From assembly GCF_000385375.1 (NCBI RefSeq), contig NZ_ARVV01000001.1, positions 3,596,001 through 3,660,000 on the forward strand: a stretch of 64,000 nt of DNA, in the 5' to 3' direction. Below are positions 46,601 to 54,476 of the stretch, piece after piece. Position numbers and translations under genes: made by a program. The stretch comes from Methyloversatilis discipulorum. Lineage in GTDB: Bacteria > Pseudomonadota > Gammaproteobacteria > Burkholderiales > Rhodocyclaceae. How positions within the stretch are numbered: the first letter of the stretch is position 1; every line of letters begins with the position of its first letter. The notes below the pieces were generated by a model. That model was not told the origin of the DNA, made no database searches, and worked only from the letters and a program-made list of their open reading frames with translations.

Positions 46601-47130
46601 CGCCGCGCATCGACGGTCGGCGCTTCGTGATCGAACGCGCGCCGGTGATGCAGGTCGCCGGCCTGCCGCGGCTGGAGGGCGAGGTGCTCTACCCGCGCGA
46701 CGCGCGCATCGTGCCGATCGGCGGCAAGGGCTTCGAGTTCTTCGTCGACGGACTCAATTTCGATGAGAACGGCACGCTGGCCGCCAACATCGCGCGCGGC
46801 CCGTCCGACCTCGATCCGGGCGCCTGGCGGCTGGAAATCTCGCCCGCGGCGCCGGCGCTCGAAGACCGCTTCCTGGTCGTGCTGCGCCCGAGTCTGGGCG
46901 CACTGCCGCCGCTGGACGCCACGGTGGTCGAACAGGCGGATGGCATCGTCGCCGACATTTCGCTGCCGGGCCGCCGGCTGGCGCTGCGTTACCCGCACGA
47001 CCGGCTGGCGGTCGAGGCGACCGTCACGCTGGCCGACGGCAGCCGCCGCACGCTCAGCGTCGAGGGCGAAGGCACGCGCGCGCCGGCCGCCGGATGGATA
47101 GATCAACTTCGCGCCTGGGTGTCCCGATGA
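43690..47130 (+). CDS. Fusion of two VanZ-like membrane domains and a heparinase II/III-like domain
   Basis: A 1,146-residue protein. The N-terminal 430 residues are membrane-embedded and contain two VanZ-like units: residues about 10-130 (VVNALIYIPLGIGLRWL, DFILNTGGGFVGA) and about 290-395 (FGLEWMQQYVPGRTPDITTV). The C-terminal part is a heparinase II/III-like lyase: an alpha/alpha toroid (about 480-760), then the beta-sandwich with NYWSHSHLDQGSFTLY and HHLNYHYQTIAHNTLTV, which carry the expected His and Tyr residues. Such lyases split uronic-acid-containing polymers, fitting the uronate genes nearby. One long reading frame with no internal stop spans both parts. The start is uncertain: the ATG at 43690 lacks a strong ribosome site, and 43582 is an alternative. 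It ends in an ATGA overlap with the SGNH gene. Confidence 0.85.
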   Translation: MPFEARHTRNVLAACVVYTALILWGSLYPFTGWRPTADALAFLGVWNTKALSAPDLVVNALIYIPLGIGLRWLTRSWPALLSIALATAFAAALSFGVEAAQAHLPQRVPSLADFILNTGGGFVGATIAALLTPRWRLVARLQAWRARSFQPTRDADLALVAITGWALSQLSPFVPSLDLGTLRNGLAPLAATLGDPASFDFARMAAYALELFALTLLARDARQRTASLTRFLWLFVLAVLLFKVAVISRQLSAEALAGAAAGLLFGLALPRRLKPARPALAALAMVLALSIGELTPEPGALRQLNWTPFVAHLNNPMLGLSVLIDTFWPYVALAAALHRLSGGGRGITPVIVLVCGGLAFGLEWMQQYVPGRTPDITTVVMALAGALLAVRHLAPAAGEAPRPRSPVRPRLAFTLVAALLLSSASAVWSLARTPPPTVLASARSKPTLPLPEELQLPALPGFRHAHPRLPYPSAGDIVRLRAENPDYIAQLVKRAKGGSGDLSAAIEAAVLAPETQDVRVIVERVVRMKPNWRGHAQTKPIAQVYDWLHDRVPPELMPKLKDKVIEACNHQIRVIRLEALSPYNVYLYNAPFQALMACALSIHGDDPRAAPVMAFTYDYWINRVLPVWRQIGGRNGGWHEGNEYVGIGIGQAIYQVPAMWRSATGEDLFRQEPALRGFLDFLVMRQLPDGSSVKIGDGRFGRRAVDDAQALALEYRHAAAYTLYGKPDRKPVPTSWPWGPLTDTTLYSPAAVQTQPLTHYADGLGWLLARSSWRDDATHLSFKAGDNYWSHSHLDQGSFTLYKGAPLALDSGCYCGYGTDHHLNYHYQTIAHNTLTVTDPADTLPMPARQNKKPRTIANDGGQRRVGSGWDLHAAPMDLEDWRSKYDDFHTGRMVRVVEQDGLLIALADITAAYTSAQTGAHSFHHRTRRVERAWRIFIYDRAADMLVVQDTLEATHAEFTKRWLLHSAEAPRIDGRRFVIERAPVMQVAGLPRLEGEVLYPRDARIVPIGGKGFEFFVDGLNFDENGTLAANIARGPSDLDPGAWRLEISPAAPALEDRFLVVLRPSLGALPPLDATVVEQADGIVADISLPGRRLALRYPHDRLAVEATVTLADGSRRTLSVEGEGTRAPAAGWIDQLRAWVSR

Positions 47131-48107
47131 ACAGAGGATGGACTGCCGCGCTGGGCCCGGCAGCATGGATTGCGCTGGCCCTGCTGGCCTGCTTCGAACT
47201 GGCACTGCACAGCGACGCGGTGCTGCAGCGCTACCGCGCCGTGTTCGCGGTCGGCCGCGCCACCGACAAGATCGATTTTGTCGAACACGCCCAGCCGTCG
47301 TTGCTGGTGCTCGGCAACAGCCGCGCCGATAACGGCATCGCGCCCGACGCCCTGCTCGCCGCGGCCGGATCGCCCGCCGGTGTGCGCGCCTTCAACCTCG
47401 GCATGCCGGGTGCCAACGCACTGGTGCTGCACGGCGTGGCCGACCGTCTGCTCGAAGCCGGCGCCCGACCCAGTGACGTACTGATCACGCTGGACGAAAC
47501 GCTGTTCCAGCACGAGGACTCGCTCGGCTACTACGGCTTTCTGGCCGAGCGCGACGCGCTGCTCGACGGCGGCTTTCATGCCGAGCTGTTCGGTTCGCTG
47601 CTGCGTACCTGGTATTACAGCGGCAATCTGCGGCAACTGCGCGAACCGGACAAACTGCTGCGCTTCGCCGAGGCGACGGTCGGCGAGGTCGAGCCGGTGG
47701 GCGGCAGCGCCGCGCAGAACATGGGCTACCGCGCCGGTTTCAAGGGCCGCTTCCAGAACCGCGAACAGCTGATGGCGCAGGAGGCGGGCACACGTGCGCC
47801 ACCCGATCCGCGCATGGTCGATGCGATGCACAAGCTGGTCGACCGCCTGGTCAGGGCAGGCGTACGCGTGCACCTGATCGCCACCCCGCTGTTCGGCCGC
47901 GAATCGGCCTTCGGCCCCGGCGCCGCGCCCGGCCCCTACGCCAGCGTCACACCGGCGCTGGAAGCGCTCGGCGCGCGCTGGCTCCAGGTCGATGTGCCGG
48001 CCCTCGAACCCGACCACTTCGCCGACCCCGGTCACCTGAACGACGGCGGCGCCCGCCTGTACAGCGCCGCCCTGGGCGACGCCTGGCGCAAGGACACCGC
48101 ACGATGA
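47127..48107 (+). CDS. Membrane-anchored SGNH-like O-acyl transfer protein
   Basis: A 326-residue protein with one N-terminal membrane helix (about residues 7-24) and a periplasmic domain. LVLGNSRADNG near residue 60 resembles block I of SGNH hydrolases, and DPGHLNDGG near the end gives the DxxH of block V. It overlaps the heparinase-fusion stop and the MBOAT start by four bases each, so three genes are translationally coupled. SGNH proteins paired with MBOAT acyltransferases (AlgJ/AlgX, DltD) complete acyl transfer to an exported polymer; that role is inferred here. Confidence 0.75.
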   Translation: MNRGWTAALGPAAWIALALLACFELALHSDAVLQRYRAVFAVGRATDKIDFVEHAQPSLLVLGNSRADNGIAPDALLAAAGSPAGVRAFNLGMPGANALVLHGVADRLLEAGARPSDVLITLDETLFQHEDSLGYYGFLAERDALLDGGFHAELFGSLLRTWYYSGNLRQLREPDKLLRFAEATVGEVEPVGGSAAQNMGYRAGFKGRFQNREQLMAQEAGTRAPPDPRMVDAMHKLVDRLVRAGVRVHLIATPLFGRESAFGPGAAPGPYASVTPALEALGARWLQVDVPALEPDHFADPGHLNDGGARLYSAALGDAWRKDTAR

Positions 48108-49531
48108 TCTTCAGCCAGCCCGTCTTCTTCGTCTTCCTTGCCGCGCTGCTGGCGATCTACGGCCTGTGCCGCACGCAGCCGCAGCGCGCGGTCGTGCTGC
48201 TGGCCGGCAGCCTCATCTTCTACGCGTCGTGGAAACCGGCCTACCTCATCCTGCTGGTGCTGTCGGTCAGCATCAACTACCTGTTCTACAGCGCACTGTC
48301 GCGCACACGCAGCAAGCGCACGCTGGTGATCGCGCTGGTGCTAAATCTGGCGCTGCTCGGCGGCATCAAGTACCTGGGCATGCTGATCGACACGGCGATC
48401 GCCGTCGCCGCCTTCGCCGGCCATACCGACACCGGCCTCGACAGCCACTGGACGCACTGGGCGCTGCCGCTGGGCATCAGCTTCTACACCTTCCACATGC
48501 TGTCGGTGATGATCGACGTGTACCGCGGCGAATGGACCACGCGCATTTCCTTCCGCTCGTGGTGGCTGTACATCAGCTTCTTCCCGCACATGGTGGCCGG
48601 CCCCATCCTGCGCGCCTCCGAACTGGTCGAGCAGCTGGAGCGCCTGGGGCCGCTGCAGGCGCGTGACCTCAAGGTGGGTGCGCTCATCTTCATGGGCGGG
48701 CTGATCAAGAAGATACTGTTCGCCGACAACTTCGCCGGCCTGGCCGACGAACTGTGGGCCGACCCGTCGCGGCTGGACACTGCCACCGCGTGGCTGGCGG
48801 TCACCGCCTTCGCGCTGCAGATCTACTTCGACTTCTCCGGCTACAGCGAAATGGCGATCGGTCTGGCGCGCGGCTTCGGCGTCGATCTGCCGCGCAATTT
48901 CCGCTACCCCTACATCAGCCGCAGCCCGCAGGAATTCTGGCAGCGCTGGCACATCACGCTGTCGCGCTGGCTGCGCGATTACCTCTATGTGTCGCTCGGC
49001 GGCAACCGCGCCGGCTACGCGCGCACGCTGGCCAACCTGATGATCACCATGGTGCTCGGCGGGCTGTGGCACGGTGCCGCCTGGACCTTCGTCATCTGGG
49101 GTTTCCTGCACGGCGCCTGGCTGGTGGCGCACCGCGTCGTCCAGCCCTGGCTGCCGAAGCCGCAGGCGCCGGCAGGGCAGATCGCTTACGCCGTGCTCGC
49201 CTGGGGCTGCAGCATGGTCGTCGTCTGGGTCACCTGGGTGTTCTTCCGTGCCGGATCGACCACACAGGCCTTCGACATCTGCGCGCGCATGGCCGGGCTG
49301 GCCGGCAGCGACGCCAGTCCACCGGCGGTGCGCAGCTATGTCTGGCTGCTGACCGCGCTCACCTGCGTCCTGGTGCTGCTGGAGTCGCGCATCGTCAGCG
49401 CCTGCGCCAGCGGCCTCGACCGCTGGTCGCGGGTGACGCCGCTGCTGCGCGGTGGCGTCTATGCGGCCGCGATACTGTGTGTGGTAGTTTTCGGCGGCAG
49501 CACGCAGCGTTTCATCTATTTCGACTTCTGA
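48104..49531 (+). CDS. MBOAT O-acyltransferase (AlgI/DltB-like)
   Basis: A membrane protein of 475 residues with about 10-12 hydrophobic segments. The catalytic His lies in MVLGGLWHGAAWTFVIWG (about residue 325), with the family stretches HMVAGPILRASEL, FSGYSEMAIGLARGFG and NFRYPYISRSPQEFWQRWH before it. It moves acyl groups, usually acetyl, across the inner membrane. It starts four bases inside the SGNH gene, its likely partner. This is the first of two MBOAT genes in the locus. Confidence 0.93.
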   Translation: MIFSQPVFFVFLAALLAIYGLCRTQPQRAVVLLAGSLIFYASWKPAYLILLVLSVSINYLFYSALSRTRSKRTLVIALVLNLALLGGIKYLGMLIDTAIAVAAFAGHTDTGLDSHWTHWALPLGISFYTFHMLSVMIDVYRGEWTTRISFRSWWLYISFFPHMVAGPILRASELVEQLERLGPLQARDLKVGALIFMGGLIKKILFADNFAGLADELWADPSRLDTATAWLAVTAFALQIYFDFSGYSEMAIGLARGFGVDLPRNFRYPYISRSPQEFWQRWHITLSRWLRDYLYVSLGGNRAGYARTLANLMITMVLGGLWHGAAWTFVIWGFLHGAWLVAHRVVQPWLPKPQAPAGQIAYAVLAWGCSMVVVWVTWVFFRAGSTTQAFDICARMAGLAGSDASPPAVRSYVWLLTALTCVLVLLESRIVSACASGLDRWSRVTPLLRGGVYAAAILCVVVFGGSTQRFIYFDF

Positions 49532-49534
49532 TCC

Positions 49535-50179
49535 GTGAGCGACATCCAGCGCTACCCCGATTCCCCGCGCAGCGAAATGCAGCGCTTCGTGCCCGCAGGC
49601 GCCCGCCGGCTGCTCGACGTCGGCTGCCACACCGGCGCCTTCGGCCACGCGCTGAAACAGGTACGCGACATCGAGGTATGGGGCATGGAGCCGGCCGCCG
49701 ACGCCGCCGCGCTGGCAGCGACCCGGCTCGACCGGGTGCTCGCCGAGCCGATGGCGGCAGGCTGCGCTCTGCCGGACGCCCACTTCGACGCCATCGTGTT
49801 CAACGACGTGCTCGAGCACATGGAATCGCCGTGGCAGACGCTGGAACTGGCGCAGCGCTGGCTCACGCCGGACGGCGTCGTCATCATTTCGCTGCCCAAT
49901 CTGCTGCACGTCGAGAACGTCGAGCACATGCTGTTCGAACGCGATTTCCGCTACGAAGGCCGCGGCGTGCGCGACCGCACCCATCTGCGTTTCTTCACCC
50001 GCAAGAGCGCGCTGCGCATGATCGAGGACTGCGGCTACCGGGTGGACACCGCAGTGGGCATCAACGAATCGTGGTGGTCGCCGTCACCGCTGCGCCGCCT
50101 CACCTTCCGCCTGTTCGACCGCTGGCTGGCCGAATTCAAGCCGCAGCAGTTCGCCTTCGTGGCGCGACCGCAACGCTGA
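49535..50179 (+). CDS. Class I SAM-dependent methyltransferase
   Basis: A 214-residue soluble protein with a Rossmann-type methyltransferase fold: motif I LLDVGCHTGAFG, acidic loop GMEPAADAA, and FDAIVFNDVLEHME, as in class I enzymes of the type-11/23 families. Starts at GTG 49535, three bases after the MBOAT stop. The target could be a sugar of the polymer or a lipid-linked intermediate; the sequence does not say. Six bases separate it from the next glycosyltransferase. Confidence 0.85.
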   Translation: MSDIQRYPDSPRSEMQRFVPAGARRLLDVGCHTGAFGHALKQVRDIEVWGMEPAADAAALAATRLDRVLAEPMAAGCALPDAHFDAIVFNDVLEHMESPWQTLELAQRWLTPDGVVIISLPNLLHVENVEHMLFERDFRYEGRGVRDRTHLRFFTRKSALRMIEDCGYRVDTAVGINESWWSPSPLRRLTFRLFDRWLAEFKPQQFAFVARPQR

Positions 50180-50185
50180 GCTGCC

Positions 50186-51028
50186 ATGGATGCGCCGTCG
50201 ATCAGCGTCGTCATGCCGGTGTTCAACGGCGCAGCACATCTGGCCGAAGCCCTCGATTCGGTGCTCGCGCAGAGCCTGCCGGCGGCGCGCGTCGTCGTCG
50301 TCGATGACGGCTCGACCGATGGCAGCGCTGCGCTGCTGCAGCACTACGGCGACCGGATTACGCTGGTGTCGCAGACCAATCACGGCCAGGCGCACGCGCG
50401 TCGCACCGGCGCCGCCGCTGCCGGTGGCGAACTGATCGCCTTCATCGACCAGGACGACGTGTGGGATGCCGACAAGCTGGCGCGCCAGGTCGATCTGATG
50501 CAGCGCTTTCCGGAAGCGGGTGCCACCTACTGTGATCACCGGCGCATCGACGCCGACGGCAAGCTGCTGGCCGCCACCGGCTCGGGCTATGGCCTGCGCG
50601 GCAGCGGTCGCATCCTCGACGCACTGCTGCGCGGCAACTTCATCCTCAGTGCCTCGCTGGTGATGATCCGCCGCAGCGCCTACGAAGCAGCCGGCGGCTT
50701 CCTGCCGCAGCGCGGCTTCTGGGCCGACGACTACAGCCTGTGGCTGCGCACGGCCGCACACGCCCCCATCCTCTATCAGGCGGAAACGCTGGTGAGTTAC
50801 CGCCAGCATGCGAACAACACCTCGGGCGACCGCTATGAGCAGGCGCGCGGCGACATCCAGGCGCTAGAGGAACTGTGCGCCCATCTGCGCGCAGCAGACA
50901 TGACCGCGGCACTGCCGGCGGCCCGGCGCGCCCTGCGCGACGCCTGCATCGGCACCGCGATGCTGGCGCGACAGCGTGGCGAGTGGCGGCAGGCGCTGCG
51001 CCATCGCGTCGCCGCCTGGCGGACATGA
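50186..51028 (+). CDS. Family 2 glycosyltransferase
   Basis: A GT-A inverting glycosyltransferase of 280 residues, probably adding one sugar to the lipid-linked repeat unit at the cytosolic face. It shows ISVVMPVFNGAAHL, VVVVDDGSTDGS, a DQDD metal-binding motif in AFIDQDDVWDADK and the acceptor-side ADDYSLWLR. No membrane helix is seen. It overlaps the next glycosyltransferase by four bases. The sugar specificity cannot be told from sequence. Confidence 0.9.
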   Translation: MDAPSISVVMPVFNGAAHLAEALDSVLAQSLPAARVVVVDDGSTDGSAALLQHYGDRITLVSQTNHGQAHARRTGAAAAGGELIAFIDQDDVWDADKLARQVDLMQRFPEAGATYCDHRRIDADGKLLAATGSGYGLRGSGRILDALLRGNFILSASLVMIRRSAYEAAGGFLPQRGFWADDYSLWLRTAAHAPILYQAETLVSYRQHANNTSGDRYEQARGDIQALEELCAHLRAADMTAALPAARRALRDACIGTAMLARQRGEWRQALRHRVAAWRT

Positions 51029-51981
51029 GCGCGATCACGGACAGCGCCGCGCCGCTCGTGTCGGTGGTGATACCGACGCACAACCGGCCCGGACTGCTGC
51101 GCGAGGCGCTCGCCTCGATCGCCGCGCAGACCTGCACCGACTGGGAAGTGGTGGTGGTCGACGACGGCTCGACGCCGCCGATCGACGCCGCCGAGCTGGA
51201 AACCATCGTCGGCCCGCGGCTGCGCCTGGTCCGTCACGAACAGCCGCGCGGTGTCGCCGCCGCGCGCAACAGCGGCTTCGCAGCCGCCCGCGGCGAACTG
51301 ATCGCGCAGCTCGACGACGACGACAGGCTGGCGCCGGAAGCCCTGTCCGCCGCCGCAGCGGCGCTGCGTGAAGCCGACGTGGCCTTCATCGGGGTGGACG
51401 CGTTCGGCGACGAGGCGGACGACGTCAATCTGCGACAGCGGAGTGCGACACGACGAGCACTGCGCCTCGCGAGCGCCCGCGCCGGAGACGACAGAGGTGT
51501 CATCACCTTTGATGGTCGCTTGTTTGCGTCGCTGCTGCTCGGCGTGCCGGCTTCGTTCCAGCACCCGGTGTTCCGGCGCACTGCACTGGATTCCATCAGC
51601 CCGATGGACAACGACCACTGGCCCGAATCGGCGTGGGCGATCGAGGCCGCTGCACGTGGGCTGCGCTGTGCGCTGGTCGATCAGCCGCTCTACCAGTGGC
51701 GGCGCGACGGTCAGAGCTATTTTTCACAGGCCGCGTTGGCCAGCCGCATGCACGAGCACGACGTAAAAATGAAACGCGCGCTGTTCGAGCGACTGCAGCC
51801 GGTGCTGCAAGCCGAACAGGGCCGGCTGCTCGGGCGCGCACTCGGCAATGCCCTGTTCGACCGCTGCTGGGCGACGCAGGGTGCCGCGCCCGGTTTCTGG
51901 CGAGATTTCATCCGTTCGCTGCGCCTGGCACCGCGGGCAGGCCATCTGGCGCTGCTGCTCAGGCGGCTGCGCGCCGACTGA
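51025..51981 (+). CDS. Family 2 glycosyltransferase
   Basis: A 318-residue GT-A enzyme with VSVVIPTHNRPGLL, VVVVDDGSTPP and LIAQLDDDDRLAPE (metal-binding acidic run). A His-Trp-Glu block in the acceptor region reads DHWPESAWAIEAAARG. The ATG at 51025 overlaps the previous gene stop, and a longer upstream frame lies inside that gene. It converges on the minus-strand TPR gene with 6 bases between stops. Donor and acceptor are unknown. Confidence 0.88.
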   Translation: MSAITDSAAPLVSVVIPTHNRPGLLREALASIAAQTCTDWEVVVVDDGSTPPIDAAELETIVGPRLRLVRHEQPRGVAAARNSGFAAARGELIAQLDDDDRLAPEALSAAAAALREADVAFIGVDAFGDEADDVNLRQRSATRRALRLASARAGDDRGVITFDGRLFASLLLGVPASFQHPVFRRTALDSISPMDNDHWPESAWAIEAAARGLRCALVDQPLYQWRRDGQSYFSQAALASRMHEHDVKMKRALFERLQPVLQAEQGRLLGRALGNALFDRCWATQGAAPGFWRDFIRSLRLAPRAGHLALLLRRLRAD

Positions 51982-51987
51982 GAACGC

Positions 51988-52794
51988 TTACTCGGCCGCT
52001 GCGGGCGCCGGCTCAGCCGCGGGAGCAGTCGCCGCGCCCGGCTCCGCCGCGGGCGCCGACTCGGCGGCCGGCGCCGCTTCCGGCGCCGCTGCGCCCTCTG
52101 CGGCCGGCGGCGCTTCCGCCGGCTTGGGCTTGGGAACGGACACCACCTCGACCGCCGCCGGCTTGATTCCGGCCGCACGCATCTCGGCGATGCGCAGGTC
52201 TATCTTCTTGTTCTCGCCGCAGTACTCACTCGCCTGCAGCAGCACCGACAGCGCATCCGACTTCTTGCCCGCCTGGTAGTACATGTCACTCATCGCGACC
52301 CAGGCGTCGACCAGCTTTGGATTGAGCTTGAGCGCCTCGTAGAACTTCTGCCGTGCAATGTCGTACTCCCCGCGGAGCTGGTGGCCGCGGCCGAGATTCA
52401 CGTAGGCGTCCGGTCGCAGGTAGAAGGTTCTTTCCGTGCTGTCGACGATGTAGTTGAAGTTGCCGACCACCGCATTGGCCATGAACTCGCGCTGCTGCTT
52501 GTTGTTCAGATTGGCGTAAGCCAGATTCAGCGCCTTCAGGCCGAAACAGAAGTGGTGGATGTGCAGGTAGTTCTTCGGGCCCAGCCGCTGGGTCCAGTAA
52601 TCCACCAGTTCCTTCGGCTCGCGTTCGATGCGTGCGCGACAGAACGGCGGATACAGCGCAAAGTCCTGCTCCGTCCAGTTGGTGGTCTCATTTCTGCGCG
52701 CTGAGACATCTGCAGCGAACACGAACAGCGGGAGCATCCAGACAAGGTGCCGCCAGCGACGGGAGTTTGGGGATCGCAGGATCGACGGAAGCAT
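51988..52794 (-). CDS. TPR-like protein with an Ala/Glu/Pro-rich tail
   Basis: A 268-residue protein that runs against all its neighbours. The N-terminus has a signal-like helix (HLVWMLPLFVFAADVSA). A domain of about 150 residues contains YPPFCRARI, LHIHHFCFGLKALNLAYANL and a TPR pair (AYVNLGRGHQLRGEYDIARQ, AWVAMSDMYYQAGKKSDALS). A tail of about 60 residues is made almost wholly of Ala, Glu and Pro. It is probably periplasmic. I do not recognise a named family. It breaks the plus-strand transcript between two glycosyltransferases and the flippase, so it must have its own promoter in 52795-53012. Confidence 0.75.
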   Translation of the reverse strand: MLPSILRSPNSRRWRHLVWMLPLFVFAADVSARRNETTNWTEQDFALYPPFCRARIEREPKELVDYWTQRLGPKNYLHIHHFCFGLKALNLAYANLNNKQQREFMANAVVGNFNYIVDSTERTFYLRPDAYVNLGRGHQLRGEYDIARQKFYEALKLNPKLVDAWVAMSDMYYQAGKKSDALSVLLQASEYCGENKKIDLRIAEMRAAGIKPAAVEVVSVPKPKPAEAPPAAEGAAAPEAAPAAESAPAAEPGAATAPAAEPAPAAAE

Positions 52795-52874
52795 GCAAGG
52801 TCTCTCCGGTGGGTCACAAGGTCGAACAGTAGACCACGCGAAGCGCGGCGCGAACAGCGACGCAGCTAACGCTT

Positions 52875-52888
52875 GGCTTCAGACCGGC
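52875..52888 (+). promoter_or_regulatory. Weak candidate sigma-54 promoter upstream of the flippase
   Basis: TTGGCTTCAGACCGGCAA has GG and GC exactly 10 bases apart and TT before GG, but CG instead of TT before GC. It lies about 125 bases before the flippase start, in the 218-base region between it and the divergent TPR gene. Nothing else clear is seen in that region. Confidence 0.25.
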
Positions 52889-53012
52889 AACGCTGGCCTG
52901 CGCCACGGCGTGACAGGGTGTGCAAGGCATCGACTCCGTCTGATGCGATACTTTCGCGCTCACTCCCGCCGCAGAGGCGGATCTTCCGGAACCTGCCCCT
53001 TCATTCGCCCGC

Positions 53013-54476
53013 ATGGCCGCCAGTCACAGCTTCAGACACAGCGTCGGTTGGCTCTTCCTGGGCAACACCAGCATCCAGATACTCACCTTCGCCTTCGGCA
53101 TCGTGCTGGCGCGCCTGCTCGCGCCGGCCGAGTTCGGCATGCTGGTGACGATACAGGTGTTCACCGGCCTGGCCGGTTTCGTGTCGGGCGGCGGCATGGG
53201 TCAGGCGCTGGTGCGCGCCAAGGAGGCCACGAAGCACGACTACGACGTGGTGTTCACGCTGCAGCTGCTGATCGGCATAGCGATCTACGCGGTGTTCTTC
53301 TGCGCCGCGCCCTGGTTCGCCCGCTGGTACGACACACCGCTGTACGAGCAGCTGCTGCGCGTGTCGGCGCTCACCTTCATCACGCGGCCGCTGGTCAATC
53401 TGCCGAACAGCATTCTGCACCGTGAAATGCGCTTCAAGGCGCAAACCGTCGCCCGCGTGCTCACGCTGTTCGTGGCCAGCGGCACCAGCATCGGGCTGGC
53501 CTTTGCCGGCTGGAGCGTGTGGAGTCTGGTGCTCGGCGGGCTCGCCGGCTCCTTCACCAACGCGCTGGCGCTGTCGCTGATCGCGCGCTGGCGGCCGGGC
53601 CTGAGCTTCGAGTTTTCGCGCGGGCGCGAACTGGCACGCTACGGCTTCCTGGTGTCGGTGAACGACATCGTGGTCTATCTGCGCAACCAGGCGTCGAACT
53701 TCGTGCTCGGCCGCACGCTGGGCATGAGCGCGGTCGGTCTGTTCAACAAGTCCGACAGTCTGGTGCGCATGCCCAATATGTTCATCGTCGGCTCGGTCTA
53801 CCAGGTGCTGTTCCGGGCACTGGCACGCGAACAGCACGACGACGCGAAATCGCGCCACATGTTCCTGCACAGCATCCGTCTGGTCGCCGTCTATGCGGCG
53901 CCCTTCTATGTGCTGCTGCACCTGTTGGCCGCTCCGATGATGAACGTGCTGTACGGTGCCCGCTGGATCGAAGCCGCCGGTCCGCTGTCGCTGCTGGCCA
54001 TTGCCAGCCCCTTCCTGATGATCGCCAACCTGTGCGGGGCCGTGCTGGCCGCGCGCAACTGGCTGCACCGTGAACTGAAGGTGCAGATCGCGTTGCTGCT
54101 GCTGACCGGGGGCGCCACGCTGGCGGGCCTCGAGTACGGACTGAACGGCGTCGCGGCGGCGCTGATCGTGGTCGCCGCCTACAACGCGACGCATATGTAC
54201 TGGCTGGCGTCGCGCTGCCTGGGCACCCGCTGGCGCGAACTGCTCGGCGCGCTGACGCCGGCGCTGCTGTTGGCCGCATTGATGGTCGCCGTCGCGTTGC
54301 CGGTCGAGCACTACGCGCAGAACCTGCCGGAACTGCTGCACCTGATCGTCGTCGGCGGCTGCAGCGCGGCCGTCTACGGGCTGTGTTTCCTGTTCCTGCC
54401 GATCGCAGCGCTTGCCGGCGAGCAGCAGAAGTGGAAGGCAAAGATTCCCTTCCTGCGTGCGGAGCCGCGCAAATGA
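53013..54476 (+). CDS. Wzx-type polysaccharide flippase (WzxC-like, MOP superfamily)
   Basis: A membrane protein of 487 residues with about 12-14 hydrophobic segments. The family start LFLGNTSIQILTFAFGIVLA and the block ARLLAPAEFGMLV are present, then GMGQALVRAKE and FVLGRTLGMSAVGLFNKSD, typical of WzxC-like exporters. It would move the undecaprenyl-linked repeat across the inner membrane. Only a weak ribosome site precedes the ATG. Its stop overlaps the deacetylase gene by four bases. No Wzy-type polymerase is recognised nearby. Confidence 0.9.
   Translation: MAASHSFRHSVGWLFLGNTSIQILTFAFGIVLARLLAPAEFGMLVTIQVFTGLAGFVSGGGMGQALVRAKEATKHDYDVVFTLQLLIGIAIYAVFFCAAPWFARWYDTPLYEQLLRVSALTFITRPLVNLPNSILHREMRFKAQTVARVLTLFVASGTSIGLAFAGWSVWSLVLGGLAGSFTNALALSLIARWRPGLSFEFSRGRELARYGFLVSVNDIVVYLRNQASNFVLGRTLGMSAVGLFNKSDSLVRMPNMFIVGSVYQVLFRALAREQHDDAKSRHMFLHSIRLVAVYAAPFYVLLHLLAAPMMNVLYGARWIEAAGPLSLLAIASPFLMIANLCGAVLAARNWLHRELKVQIALLLLTGGATLAGLEYGLNGVAAALIVVAAYNATHMYWLASRCLGTRWRELLGALTPALLLAALMVAVALPVEHYAQNLPELLHLIVVGGCSAAVYGLCFLFLPIAALAGEQQKWKAKIPFLRAEPRK

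Noticed and set aside
44200..47205. A 1,001-codon open frame on the minus strand
   Set aside because: It is antisense to the VanZ-heparinase gene, which has the family motifs; the antisense translation has none.
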